NCBI GenBank assembly: GCA_964491015.1 | Contig: CAZBEY010000078.1 | Coordinates: forward strand, 1 to 8,289 | Source of the DNA: JADFRD01 sp964491015 | Lineage (GTDB): Bacteria; Fidelibacterota; Marinisomatia; Marinisomatales; TCS55 | Length of the DNA stretch: 8,289 nucleotides | Direction of reading: 5' to 3' | Shown: positions 1 through 6,144 of the stretch, in pieces | How positions within the stretch are numbered: the stretch's first letter is position 1 | How the letters are laid out: each line of letters begins with the position of its first letter | The notes under the pieces: model-generated | What the model was told of the DNA's origin: nothing | Database searches by the model: none | What the model saw: only the letters and a program-made list of their open reading frames with translations | Translations under genes and position numbers: made by a program

Positions 1-935
1 AAAATTCCCGAAGCAAAAAGTATTGCCGTTTGAATACGTTTTCTTGAATATACAATGGATGCGGCTGCGATAACGTAATCATCGTTAATATATTCATTCA
101 GCCCAAACGACCACTTTAGCGTGTCTCCTATAATGGTATCGGCATTGGTGGTTGTAACCACGCCCGGCATGAATACCCAATATTGAAATTGATCGTCTTG
201 GAGGTTGGTTGTCAATTTCAGTTCTTCTTCATAAACATCTGTCGCTTTGCTCAAAAAAGTGCTGTATCCTACAGGTAAATCATGTTGAAATGGTAACAGC
301 ATTTGGTCAATAAAGCGCTGTTTATCTTCCAGTTCATTAAAAAGTTCTTTTTGGTGGATTCGAGCCAATGTATTGTGAATATGGTTTAAGACTCGATCGG
401 AAAGAACTTGATCGATTGTCGTTTCAAGATCGTTCTGCAAATCATTTATTCCGGCAGAGCACATATAATATAAGGCTTCATCTAACCATCGAGTGGAATC
501 TGTATCGCTCTCTCGGAGACTTTTACCGAGTGCCGGATATTTTCGATACACTCTCCTGCCTTTAAATTCATTTCGCATTGTATAACGTGTTGCGAAAAGT
601 CCGGCAGATCGTAGAATTTGAATAGGGTGTTGAAGAGCAATCAACGAGTCCTCTCTGGAAGTGAACAATAGCGGCCCCTCATTAATGCCGCTTGTTTCCA
701 TTATCCAGATATCATCTTTTTCATTTTGTTCTTTTTCTAATTTTGTTGTCCATGCTGGCCCCGATGGGTGGGGAAAATCATTATTAAAAACATCCGTTGA
801 ATCTCCCTGAGTCCGGATGAACGTTGAATATCGTCCATCAGGAAAAACTTTGATTGAAAAGATTGTTTCTACGCAACCGGTAAATAAAATGCCCGACAGT
901 GCAATGATTGAATAATATTTATCTCTTGTGAACAT
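1..935 (-). CDS. Putative lipoprotein, C-terminus cut by left edge
   Basis: An open frame of 311 codons without a stop runs on the minus strand from the ATG at 935 to the left edge, where the gene is cut. The protein begins MFTRDKYYSIIALSGILFTG and then Cys21, a short basic stretch, a hydrophobic core and a lipobox-like FTGC, so it is probably a lipoprotein (Phe at -3 is less usual than Leu). Residues 22-40 contain a VFPDGRYSTF segment, the middle (about 135-245) is charged and probably helical, and residues near 260-300 hold a predicted beta region (MPGVVTTTNADTIIGD, LKWSFGL). The visible end (IQTAILFASGIF) looks like the beginning of a membrane helix. This layout recalls LppM/DUF3153-like lipoproteins, but I do not recognise the family firmly and assign no function. 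An in-frame ATG lies two codons upstream at 941. Neither start has a clear Shine-Dalgarno; the 17-23 nt overlap with the upstream PAP2 gene suggests translational coupling. Confidence 0.72.
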   Translation of the reverse strand, partial: MFTRDKYYSIIALSGILFTGCVETIFSIKVFPDGRYSTFIRTQGDSTDVFNNDFPHPSGPAWTTKLEKEQNEKDDIWIMETSGINEGPLLFTSREDSLIALQHPIQILRSAGLFATRYTMRNEFKGRRVYRKYPALGKSLRESDTDSTRWLDEALYYMCSAGINDLQNDLETTIDQVLSDRVLNHIHNTLARIHQKELFNELEDKQRFIDQMLLPFQHDLPVGYSTFLSKATDVYEEELKLTTNLQDDQFQYWVFMPGVVTTTNADTIIGDTLKWSFGLNEYINDDYVIAAASIVYSRKRIQTAILFASGI

Positions 936-1752
936 AGGCATAGATATGAGGTAGTGTAATATAACATAACCAACCTGTAATTCCGCCAAAAAGACTGTCT
1001 AGAGGATAATGAAAAGAACAAATAAATGTTGAAAAAGAAATGGCAATAAATGCAGCGGACCAAAGTATTTTGAGCTTGGGTAAAAATATTTTTGCATATT
1101 GTGTTGTAATTAATGCGCCTGCTACATGAAGACTGGGAAAGGCGCCGCCGCCGGCGTCTAAGTGGTAGATTAAATTCATGAGAGGAATAAACAATATACC
1201 TTCCGGAATTATTTCCGCCCTTAATGGAACTGGGCCGTTCGCCGGGATAAATATGATAAACCATTGGTGTATAATAGAGGTCAAAGCGAGAACAAATATA
1301 TATTCTGAAATTTTCGGATGTCTTGATTTATAAACAATCCAGGCTGGAACTCCGAGCATTAGATAATAAGTGAAATAAATAAAGTGCCATATCTCCAAAC
1401 CCAATACATTTAGTTTACCTGGAATAACCCGATACAGAGGAACTTGAAAAATAAGCAAGTCCCATTTAGAAAATATATAATCCAAGCTATTTGGAATAAC
1501 AGAAAACCGTAGTTCACATGCTTGGGGATAATGCCATATAAGAAGAAAAACTGGGTAAAACGTGTGTAAAAATTTATATGGCTGCCGATCATAATGTTTG
1601 ACCAACCATACTGAAAGAAATATCCAAATGGAAATAGTTATATTTAATTGAATATGCCCGATCCAATCAGGGATATTATGATTAAAAAGAAGAATGTGAA
1701 CCGATAGCAGCAGTTCATACAGGAGAATGAGTTTATCAGCGAGGTTCAGCAT
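919..1752 (-). CDS. PAP2-family membrane phosphatase/phosphotransferase (IPC/SM-synthase-like type)
   Basis: A 277-residue, very hydrophobic protein with about six membrane segments. The PAP2 signature is near the C-terminus: GGGAFPSLHVAG at 201-212 (PSGH-type motif, His209) and SFHYPLDSLFGG at 246-257 (His248 and Asp252 of the H-x3-D motif). In this superfamily the two histidines and the aspartate carry out lipid-phosphate hydrolysis or headgroup transfer at the outer face of the inner membrane. The PSLH form and HYxxD, with Thr242 where classic PAP2 enzymes have the Arg of the SRx5HxxxD motif, match the PAP2_3 group related to inositol-phosphorylceramide and sphingomyelin synthases. FIPANGPVPL (168-177) sits where the first motif is expected but lacks the usual Lys/Arg pattern. 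Substrate cannot be told from sequence. No strong ribosome site precedes the ATG. The gene ends inside the start of the downstream lipoprotein gene, so the two probably form an operon. Confidence 0.85.
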   Translation of the reverse strand: MLNLADKLILLYELLLSVHILLFNHNIPDWIGHIQLNITISIWIFLSVWLVKHYDRQPYKFLHTFYPVFLLIWHYPQACELRFSVIPNSLDYIFSKWDLLIFQVPLYRVIPGKLNVLGLEIWHFIYFTYYLMLGVPAWIVYKSRHPKISEYIFVLALTSIIHQWFIIFIPANGPVPLRAEIIPEGILFIPLMNLIYHLDAGGGAFPSLHVAGALITTQYAKIFLPKLKILWSAAFIAISFSTFICSFHYPLDSLFGGITGWLCYITLPHIYAYVHKR

Positions 1753-1784
1753 AAAATATATCGGGAAAATCTTATGATGTAGAT

Positions 1785-1813
1785 ATTATAAATAAATACT
1801 ACCGCCCCAACAA
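1785..1813 (-). promoter_or_regulatory. Candidate sigma70-type promoter of the PAP2-lipoprotein operon
   Basis: On the minus strand, TTGTTG (1813-1808) is followed after exactly 17 nt by a perfect TATAAT (1790-1785). Transcription would start near 1778, giving a leader of about 26 nt before the ATG at 1752. The -10 is consensus and the -35 matches TTGACA at three of six positions. The spacing and location make it the best promoter candidate in the window. It is not tested, and AT-rich DNA gives chance matches. Confidence 0.5.
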
Positions 1814-1826
1814 ATGATTGATCATT
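1813..1826. promoter_or_regulatory. Perfect dyad AATGAT-TG-ATCATT abutting the -35 box, possible operator
   Basis: AATGATTGATCATT is a perfect inverted repeat (6-bp arms, 2-bp centre). Its last base coincides with the first base of the candidate -35 hexamer of the PAP2 gene on the minus strand. This is where an activator or repressor dimer could act. The regulator is unknown and no regulator gene lies in the window. A 6-bp dyad can also occur by chance in AT-rich DNA. Confidence 0.3.
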
Positions 1827-1833
1827 ATTTACA

Positions 1834-1856
1834 GGTTTGAAATCCCTCTTCAAACC
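1834..1856. repeat. Perfect inverted repeat with 8-bp arms (GGTTTGAA / TTCAAACC)
   Basis: GGTTTGAA (1834-1841) and TTCAAACC (1849-1856) are exact reverse complements separated by ATCCCTC. No T-run follows on either strand, so it is not a convincing intrinsic terminator. It lies about 20 bp upstream of the candidate PAP2 promoter and just before the repeat element that contains the gap. It may be a regulator site, or the 3' end of an unseen gene or element. Confidence 0.4.
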
Positions 1857-1873
1857 CAAATATTTGTCATTGC

Positions 1874-1973
1874 NNNNNNNNNNNNNNNNNNNNNNNNNNN
1901 NNNNNNNNNNNNNNNNNNNNNNNNNNNNNNNNNNNNNNNNNNNNNNNNNNNNNNNNNNNNNNNNNNNNNNNNN
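1874..1973. other. Scaffold gap of exactly 100 N
   Basis: One hundred undetermined bases. The round length is the conventional placeholder for a gap of unknown size, so the real distance between the flanks is unknown. Reading frames crossing it carry only undetermined residues and are not genes. From 1753 to 2177 I see no coding sequence: only the PAP2 promoter region, two dyads, this gap and the repeat element. Confidence 0.95.
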
Positions 1974-1977
1974 GCGA

Positions 1978-1993
1978 TCCGCCGGCTGGCGGA
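1978..1993. repeat. Hairpin TCCGCC-GGCT-GGCGGA within the repeat element
   Basis: A perfect 6-bp GC-rich stem with a four-base loop lies five bases after the N run. It is much more GC-rich than the surrounding genes. It is flanked by GCGAT (1974-1978) and ATCGC (2000-2004), which are also complementary and could extend the fold past a bulge. Strong secondary structure of this sort may have contributed to the assembly break. Confidence 0.5.
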
Positions 1994-2102
1994 GAAGCAA
2001 TCGCCTTCCATCAGCAAGCGCAAAGACAACAATAATCTCTGGACATCAACCCACCCAAGGAGATCACTTCGTTGCTCCGCGCCTCGCGATGACAAGATCA
2101 GG

Positions 2103-2122
2103 CTTCCCTGCTATCGGGGAAG
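2103..2122. repeat. Inverted repeat CTTCCC / GGGAAG downstream of the TPR-SLH gene
   Basis: CTTCCC (2103-2108) and GGGAAG (2117-2122) form a 6-bp stem with an 8-base loop. The hairpin lies about 55 nt past the stop codon of the minus-strand TPR-SLH gene. On that strand it is followed by CCTGATC and not by a T-run, so it is a poor intrinsic terminator. It directly follows the dispersed repeat and may belong to it. Confidence 0.35.
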
Positions 2123-2177
2123 AAATTAACATCAGTGGACAATGACAATTATTGATGTTTTAAGGGAAGATAAAAAA

Positions 2178-3296
2178 TCAAAAAGTCATTCGCAGTGAAT
2201 TTTGTATTGATCTTATTATCAACAGGGCATCAGCTCCGGAAACGGTCCCGGATGGATTGAAATTTCCGGTTAGTAAATCCGTTTGCATAATACCTCTTTC
2301 AGAACAAAGAGCCATGGCATTATAGGCGTAATGGCTGCTTGGGACATCACTAAACCTGGAAGGGCTCTCTCCAAAATAGCGTATTTCTAATCCGGCATCT
2401 CGCGTGGCAACTACCAGCAAACGCTGAACCGCCATAGCATATTCAGCTCGAGTAATTACAGCGTCGGGGTGAAATTTTCTATCGGGGCTGACTGCCAACA
2501 CATCGTATTGGGTCATTTCATTAATCCACGTTTCAGCCCAATGTCCTTGACTGTCCATTGGATTGCCGGCTGAACTACCGGCAGCGTTGTATTGTCCCGG
2601 AGTTTGAAATCCTGCATTTTGTTGAGGCATTCTGGCAAATAATTCACTAATTTTCAATTCTTCTGCAAATAAAACGGCGAGATCCGCCCGGGTGATTTTT
2701 TCGTGCAAAGCCACTTTTTTCCCTACAGATGTCCCGGGCATCGCACGAACAATTTTTTGCGCCAATGTCCATTTGTCATCGGCTCTTCCTGCATATTCAC
2801 CTTTTCTAATCACAACTTTTTGGAAATAAGACCCAGCCTCATCAAATTCATAATTATATAAATGGGCAACGCCGTAATAGTAAAGAGAGGCCTCATGGGT
2901 TTCCTTTCTTTTCAGCGCTTTATCCAACAGTTTGGTAGACCGCTTAAACCAATATTTCTCACTTCCGCGGAGGGTAATCCAAACCCTGGCTCCCAACGCC
3001 AAAACATCAGGATCCTTGTCGCCCTTGCCAACACCCTTATTCACATTGCTTCTGGCTTCGTTATTATTTCCTAAATAAGCATGAGCCAATCCTAACCCGC
3101 AATATCCTATTGCGAATTTTTTATCCAGATCGACTGATCGCTGAAATGATGTTAATGCGGCAGTATAGTTACCGGATTCAACCGCCCGCATCCCTGCTTT
3201 AAAATGGTATTCAGGTGTATCAACATCGCTTTGTGGTTTTTGACTACATCCGGCAATAATGAATATAGCCAACACAAAATAAAGTATATGTCTCAT
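2178..3296 (-). CDS. TPR and SLH-domain lipoprotein
   Basis: A 372-residue exported protein. MRHILYFVLAIFIIAGC gives a signal peptide with lipobox IAGC (Cys17). Residues 29-96 hold two TPR-like repeats (HFKAGMRAVESGNYTAALTS, then GLGLAHAYLGNNNEARSNV), and 137-165 a third (YYYGVAHLYNYEFDEAGSYF). The C-terminal half carries SLH-like segments: a partial one at 197-214 (ITRADLAVLFAEEL), one at 250-294 (GHWAETWINEMTQYDVL...FHPDAVITRAEYAMAVQRLL) and one at 314-366 (RFSDVPSSHYAYNAMALCSE...NFNPSGTVSGADALLIIRS). SLH domains usually bind cell-wall polymers or peptidoglycan, and TPRs bind proteins, so a lipid-anchored link between membrane and wall or a protein complex is plausible but inferred. AAGGG seven bases before the ATG is a good ribosome site. 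It is divergent from the 3471 gene set. Stop TGA at 2178-2180. Confidence 0.88.
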   Translation of the reverse strand: MRHILYFVLAIFIIAGCSQKPQSDVDTPEYHFKAGMRAVESGNYTAALTSFQRSVDLDKKFAIGYCGLGLAHAYLGNNNEARSNVNKGVGKGDKDPDVLALGARVWITLRGSEKYWFKRSTKLLDKALKRKETHEASLYYYGVAHLYNYEFDEAGSYFQKVVIRKGEYAGRADDKWTLAQKIVRAMPGTSVGKKVALHEKITRADLAVLFAEELKISELFARMPQQNAGFQTPGQYNAAGSSAGNPMDSQGHWAETWINEMTQYDVLAVSPDRKFHPDAVITRAEYAMAVQRLLVVATRDAGLEIRYFGESPSRFSDVPSSHYAYNAMALCSERGIMQTDLLTGNFNPSGTVSGADALLIIRSIQNSLRMTF

Positions 3297-3470
3297 GGTT
3301 TTACCCTTATCGTTAGTACAACTTGATGGAATATATGACGAAATTTATTTAAAAAAAAAGACAGTGATTAACAAAGATTGATTTATGTCACATTATTAAA
3401 GGTTTAATTTGCAAATAGTGATATGTTTAGATAATTTCTCTGAACATTCAGCATAGGGGATAAATAGAGG
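3297..3470. promoter_or_regulatory. Divergent intergenic region with weak promoter candidates for both directions
   Basis: This 174-bp AT-rich spacer separates the TPR-SLH gene from the plus-strand gene set and must hold promoters for both if they are not read through. Plus strand: TTGCAA (3409-3414) and GATAAT (3430-3435), spaced 15 nt, about 35 nt before the ATG at 3471. Minus strand: TTGTTA (3378-3373), 17 nt, then TAAATA, spanning an A9/T9 tract at 3351-3359. Both are weak matches, and the Bacteroidota-type TAnnTTTG box is only approximated. AGGGGA (3455-3460), 10 nt before ATG 3471, is the likely ribosome site; the AGAGG at 3466-3470 touches the ATG and is too close. Confidence 0.35.
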
Positions 3471-4589
3471 ATGAAGTCTAAATTACGCAAAAATACAATA
3501 GGCGTTATTTTTTTGGTTTCTATTTCTGTCATTTGGCCTCAAGGTCAAACAGCTCAGGGGACAGGATACGGGCAAACGAAAGATGCAGCGATAGAACAGG
3601 CAAAACGGGACGCAGTTGAAGTGGGGCTTGGGGCTTTTATTTCATCAGAAACCGTAGTGACAGCGACATCATTGAGTGATAATATTTACTCCAAAGCTCA
3701 GGGGTTTGTTAAAACATTCAAAATTGTGTCAGAAAAACAAGGACCTGACGGTCTTTGGGAAGTGACGCTGGACGCAGAAGTAACCCAAATGCTGGATCAG
3801 GTTATGCAGGATGAAGCTGCGCTACAAACGCTTTTGAATTCCATGAACCGCCCGAGGATCATTTTTATGATCAGGGAAGACAATTTGATTGATAATATTC
3901 CCACCGATTTTGCTGAAACAAAATTATTGAGCATGTTTTATGAGAAAGGGTTTGATGTTGTAGATCGACAACTGGTTTCGGCGCTAAAAGGACAGACTGA
4001 CTATGAGCAAGCACTGACAGGAAACGTTTCGGCCGCAGCAAAGATAGCGAGTATGCTGGGAGCTGAAGTGATTGTTATCGGTTCAGCAAAAATTTCATCC
4101 GGCGGTAAAATATATAATATGGTTTCCGGGCAAGCAGATATAAGCAGTAAAATTGTACGAGCTGACACGGGAGAAATTTTAGCAGCGGTTCCCAATGCCC
4201 ATGGTAAAAAACCACATATTTCTGCTTCGACCGCCGGAGTGAATGCCACCCAAGAAGCAGTGGATAAATTGGGGAATGATATTATACGCCAACTCATCGA
4301 GAAATGGAGCACTCAACAATCAAATTTTATAAAAGTGTTTATCGTCTTAAAAAATACTGATTTCATGTCTTACATGACGTTTGAATCCTTTTTAAAAGCC
4401 CAAACCGTGTCCGGAATTAGGAATGCCTACGCAAAAAGTTTAAACGATGGTGTGGCTGAATTTGAAGTTGAATTTGAAGGAAAAGCACAAGCCTTAGCGA
4501 TGGGGTTAAGCAGAACATCCCCAGATGGATTAGATTTTAAAGTGACAGGATTATCCGGCAATCGTATCACAGCAGAAATTATACAATAA
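3471..4589 (+). CDS. FlgT-like / LPP20-CsgG-like exported envelope protein
   Basis: A 372-residue protein with an N-terminal signal (MKSKLRK, then a hydrophobic GVIFLVSISVIW). It has no cysteine, so it is not a lipoprotein. Residues 29-106 form an LPP20/FlgT-N-like module: QGTGYGQTKDAAIEQAKRDA, SSETVV, then SKAQGFVKTFKIV and WEVTLDAEV. Residues 127-278 resemble the TolB-N/CsgG/FlgT-middle fold (RPRIIFMIRE, GFDVVDRQ, AAKIASMLGAEVIVIGSAKI, ADTGEILAA). Residues 286-372 are a separate alpha/beta module (FIKVFIVLKNTDFMSYMTF...NDGVAEFEVEFEGKAQALAMGL) that I cannot name. FlgT of Vibrio has a similar three-part plan and builds the outer-membrane H ring of the flagellar motor, but no flagellar gene is visible, so the role here is open. 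First gene of the plus-strand set; the next gene starts within 14 nt. Confidence 0.8.
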   Translation: MKSKLRKNTIGVIFLVSISVIWPQGQTAQGTGYGQTKDAAIEQAKRDAVEVGLGAFISSETVVTATSLSDNIYSKAQGFVKTFKIVSEKQGPDGLWEVTLDAEVTQMLDQVMQDEAALQTLLNSMNRPRIIFMIREDNLIDNIPTDFAETKLLSMFYEKGFDVVDRQLVSALKGQTDYEQALTGNVSAAAKIASMLGAEVIVIGSAKISSGGKIYNMVSGQADISSKIVRADTGEILAAVPNAHGKKPHISASTAGVNATQEAVDKLGNDIIRQLIEKWSTQQSNFIKVFIVLKNTDFMSYMTFESFLKAQTVSGIRNAYAKSLNDGVAEFEVEFEGKAQALAMGLSRTSPDGLDFKVTGLSGNRITAEIIQ

Positions 4590-4593
4590 CAAT

Positions 4594-4597
4594 GAGG
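4594..4597 (+). promoter_or_regulatory. Ribosome site GAGG that favours the 4604 start
   Basis: GAGG is placed six bases before the ATG at 4604 and overlaps the alternative in-frame ATG at 4592, which itself has no Shine-Dalgarno. This decides for 4604 as the start of the LPP20-like gene. Confidence 0.55.
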
Positions 4598-4603
4598 TTC
4601 GTA

Positions 4604-5428
4604 ATGAAACAGGTATTTTCAATCATTTTCATTTTAAATATTATTGCAGGGCAAACATCGTTTGTGGGTGAACAACTCGAAAGAGGTTCTATCAACTATT
4701 CGGACAGAACTATTCAGGCGATCGGTATTGGATTTATACCGGAAAATGTTATTAATGCCGGGCAAGCCCGTCGAGCGGCATTGAGAATTGCAAAACAGGA
4801 TGCATTGCGTCAACTCATCGAAATAGTGAATGGAGTAGTCGTTACCAGTGAAACGACCATGAGCAATGCCATGTTTGATGATGTAATAAAATCTAAAGTT
4901 CAAGGTGCAATTCGGGGCGCCCTACAAGTGGGTGAACCTCGATATTTGAGTGATACATCCATTGAGGTGACGTATGAAGTACCTATGAGCGGCATTTCTG
5001 ATGTCATTACACCTCCAACGGGATTTTTACCGCCATCTCCTCTCGGGAGTACACCTCCAACCACAGAATTAGCCGCCCCCACCACATCAGCCATTACCGG
5101 GTTAGTCGTCGATGTCCGTGGCCTCAGTTTGCGTCCTGCTATGTCACCCAGGATTTTGGATCAGAATGGTGGTGTCGTTTATGGCCCCGGAAATTATACA
5201 AGGGAATATGCTATTCAAAATGGTGTGGTCGGATATGCCAAAGGTTTAGAAAGAGCGCAGGCAGATGATCGCATTAAGGGAAATCCACTGGTCATTAAAG
5301 GTGTCTCTGCCAGCGGATCAAACAAGGCCGATGTGGTGATTGCCAATGCAGATGTAATGAAAATTCAATCTGCCAATAGTTCTAATGGGATACTTAAGGA
5401 TTGCAGAGTACTATTCGTATTGGATTGA
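4604..5428 (+). CDS. LPP20/FlgP-like exported protein
   Basis: A 274-residue protein from ATG 4604 (278 if the ATG at 4592 is used). The N-terminus MKQVFSIIFILNIIAGQTSF is a signal peptide; there is Gln and not Cys after IIAG, so the lipobox is absent although LPP20 and FlgP proteins are often lipoproteins. Residues 34-128 match the LPP20 pattern: RTIQAIGIGFIP, RRAALRIAKQDALRQLIEIV, VVVTSETT, IKSKVQGAIRGA, SIEVTYEVPM. A Pro/Thr-rich linker follows (136-160), then a C-terminal domain at 164-274 with VVDVRGLSLRPAMSPRILDQ and GGVVYGPG, a pattern found with LPP20 domains. FlgP-type proteins form periplasmic or outer-membrane discs in flagellar motors; here this is only analogy. It sits 14 nt behind the FlgT-like gene, almost certainly cotranscribed, and shares its N-terminal module. 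Confidence 0.8.
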   Translation: MKQVFSIIFILNIIAGQTSFVGEQLERGSINYSDRTIQAIGIGFIPENVINAGQARRAALRIAKQDALRQLIEIVNGVVVTSETTMSNAMFDDVIKSKVQGAIRGALQVGEPRYLSDTSIEVTYEVPMSGISDVITPPTGFLPPSPLGSTPPTTELAAPTTSAITGLVVDVRGLSLRPAMSPRILDQNGGVVYGPGNYTREYAIQNGVVGYAKGLERAQADDRIKGNPLVIKGVSASGSNKADVVIANADVMKIQSANSSNGILKDCRVLFVLD

Positions 5429-5460
5429 TAATTTCCACGGATTTAAACCATGATTAGAGA

Positions 5461-5465
5461 GAGGA
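5461..5465 (+). promoter_or_regulatory. Ribosome site GAGGA that favours a GTG start at 5471
   Basis: The purine-rich AGAGAGAGGA stretch (5456-5465) ends five bases before an in-frame GTG at 5471. It lies inside the coding frame if the ATG at 5450 is used, and that ATG has only a weak ACGGA upstream. The GTG is therefore the better start. Confidence 0.5.
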
Positions 5466-5470
5466 AAACT

Positions 5471-6097
5471 GTGAATATTTTTGTTAAATTGATTACAATA
5501 ATTTTAATAGCAGGCTGTTTGGGTCTATCACAGGATGCAGGCGAAGTAGCTGTTGTCCCTCATGATACCACAACAGACCCAGGATTAAAACAGGGAGATT
5601 TGGCACCGTCATGGGCGCTAATGTATGCGCCAGGGAAATTCGAATTTTTAAAGACTTGGACTGTCGAACGTGATAAAAAATTGCGATTGTTTGTGTCTCA
5701 ACCAGACCGATATCCGGTCGTATTAAGTTTTTTTGCTACCTGGTGTAAACCTTGCATGAAAGAATTACCTCATTTGGAAAATGTTTATCAGGCTTATAAA
5801 GATAAACCGGTCAAATTTTTTCTGGTGGATATTACAGAAGCGACTCGAAATAATAATGGTTTTGAAGATTCTCCCAAAGCAGGTTCCTTCTTAGCTGAAA
5901 AAGGAATAACGATACCCATTTTGTACGATACAAGGGGTGTTGCTAAAGAAAGATATGGGGCAAAAACATTGCCCAGATTATTTGTTATTGATAAATTTCA
6001 GATCATTCGCTCTGCGCGACAAGGATTTCATGAAGATGAGGACTTGGAAGGTGAATTGTCTGAATTGATCGATGAACTGCTGGCAGAACAGGAGTAA
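5471..6097 (+). CDS. TlpA-like thioredoxin-fold lipoprotein
   Basis: From GTG 5471 the protein has 208 residues (215 from ATG 5450). The start NIFVKLITIILIAGC gives a typical lipobox LIAGC with Cys16, so it is probably a lipid-anchored periplasmic protein. The TlpA/ResA-like thioredoxin domain covers about residues 40-200: YPVVLSFFATWCKPCMKELP contains the redox motif C92-K-P-C95, KFFLVDITE is the following strand, and TLPRLFVID contains the cis-Pro168 expected opposite the active site. The long insert with NNNGFEDSPKAGSFLAEKGI and the DTRGVAKERYG stretch are usual for this family. It probably reduces or exchanges disulfides in exported proteins. It lies 42 nt after the LPP20-like gene and 57 nt before a CsgG-like gene whose product has a close Cys pair, a possible substrate (inference). 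Confidence 0.88.
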   Translation: MNIFVKLITIILIAGCLGLSQDAGEVAVVPHDTTTDPGLKQGDLAPSWALMYAPGKFEFLKTWTVERDKKLRLFVSQPDRYPVVLSFFATWCKPCMKELPHLENVYQAYKDKPVKFFLVDITEATRNNNGFEDSPKAGSFLAEKGITIPILYDTRGVAKERYGAKTLPRLFVIDKFQIIRSARQGFHEDEDLEGELSELIDELLAEQE

Positions 6098-6144
6098 TGC
6101 GTGTGTGCCAGCGCACGGAATATTTAATAATCATTTGATAAATT

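Larger units (their letters stand above)
1865..2094. repeat. Dispersed inverted-repeat intergenic element, interrupted by the assembly gap
   Basis: The left side of the gap ends with TGTCATTGC (1865-1873). The right side ends with GCGATGACA (2086-2094), whose reverse complement TGTCATCGC matches 8 of 9 bases, so the two look like terminal inverted repeats. Inside the right part are a hairpin (1978-1993), GAAGCAATCGCC (1994-2005) and GGAGATCACTTCG...GCTCCGCGCCTCGCGATGACA (2059-2094). From memory, these words are typical of the non-coding 'GTCATTGCGAG / GAAGCAATC' repeats scattered through many bacterial and candidate-phylum genomes. There is no coding potential and no clear target duplication. 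The true length is unknown because of the gap. Confidence 0.6.

Noticed and set aside
869..1264. Open frame on the minus strand with an Arg-rich stretch
   Set aside because: It overlaps the well-supported PAP2 gene in another frame and has an unnatural composition; a shadow.
1834..1856. Intrinsic terminator
   Set aside because: The stem is AT-mixed and no T-run follows on either strand.
1974..2094. CRISPR array or small RNA gene near the gap
   Set aside because: No regularly spaced identical repeats; the words fit a dispersed inverted-repeat element better.
1818..2145. Open frames crossing the N run on both strands
   Set aside because: They consist largely of undetermined residues and repeat sequence; no real coding evidence.
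3401..3440. Bacteroidota-type promoter (TTTG ... TAnnTTTG)
   Set aside because: Only partial matches (for example TAATTTG, one T short) and the spacing does not fit; kept only as a weak region-level call.
4001..4312. Minus-strand frame of about 100 codons within the FlgT-like gene
   Set aside because: Antisense to a gene with clear domains, and no ribosome site or recognisable protein.
6102..6117. Possible terminator hairpin (GTG-rich arms around CCAG) after the thioredoxin gene
   Set aside because: The stem needs two G-T pairs and no T-run follows, so it is unlikely to end transcription; the five genes are treated as one unit.
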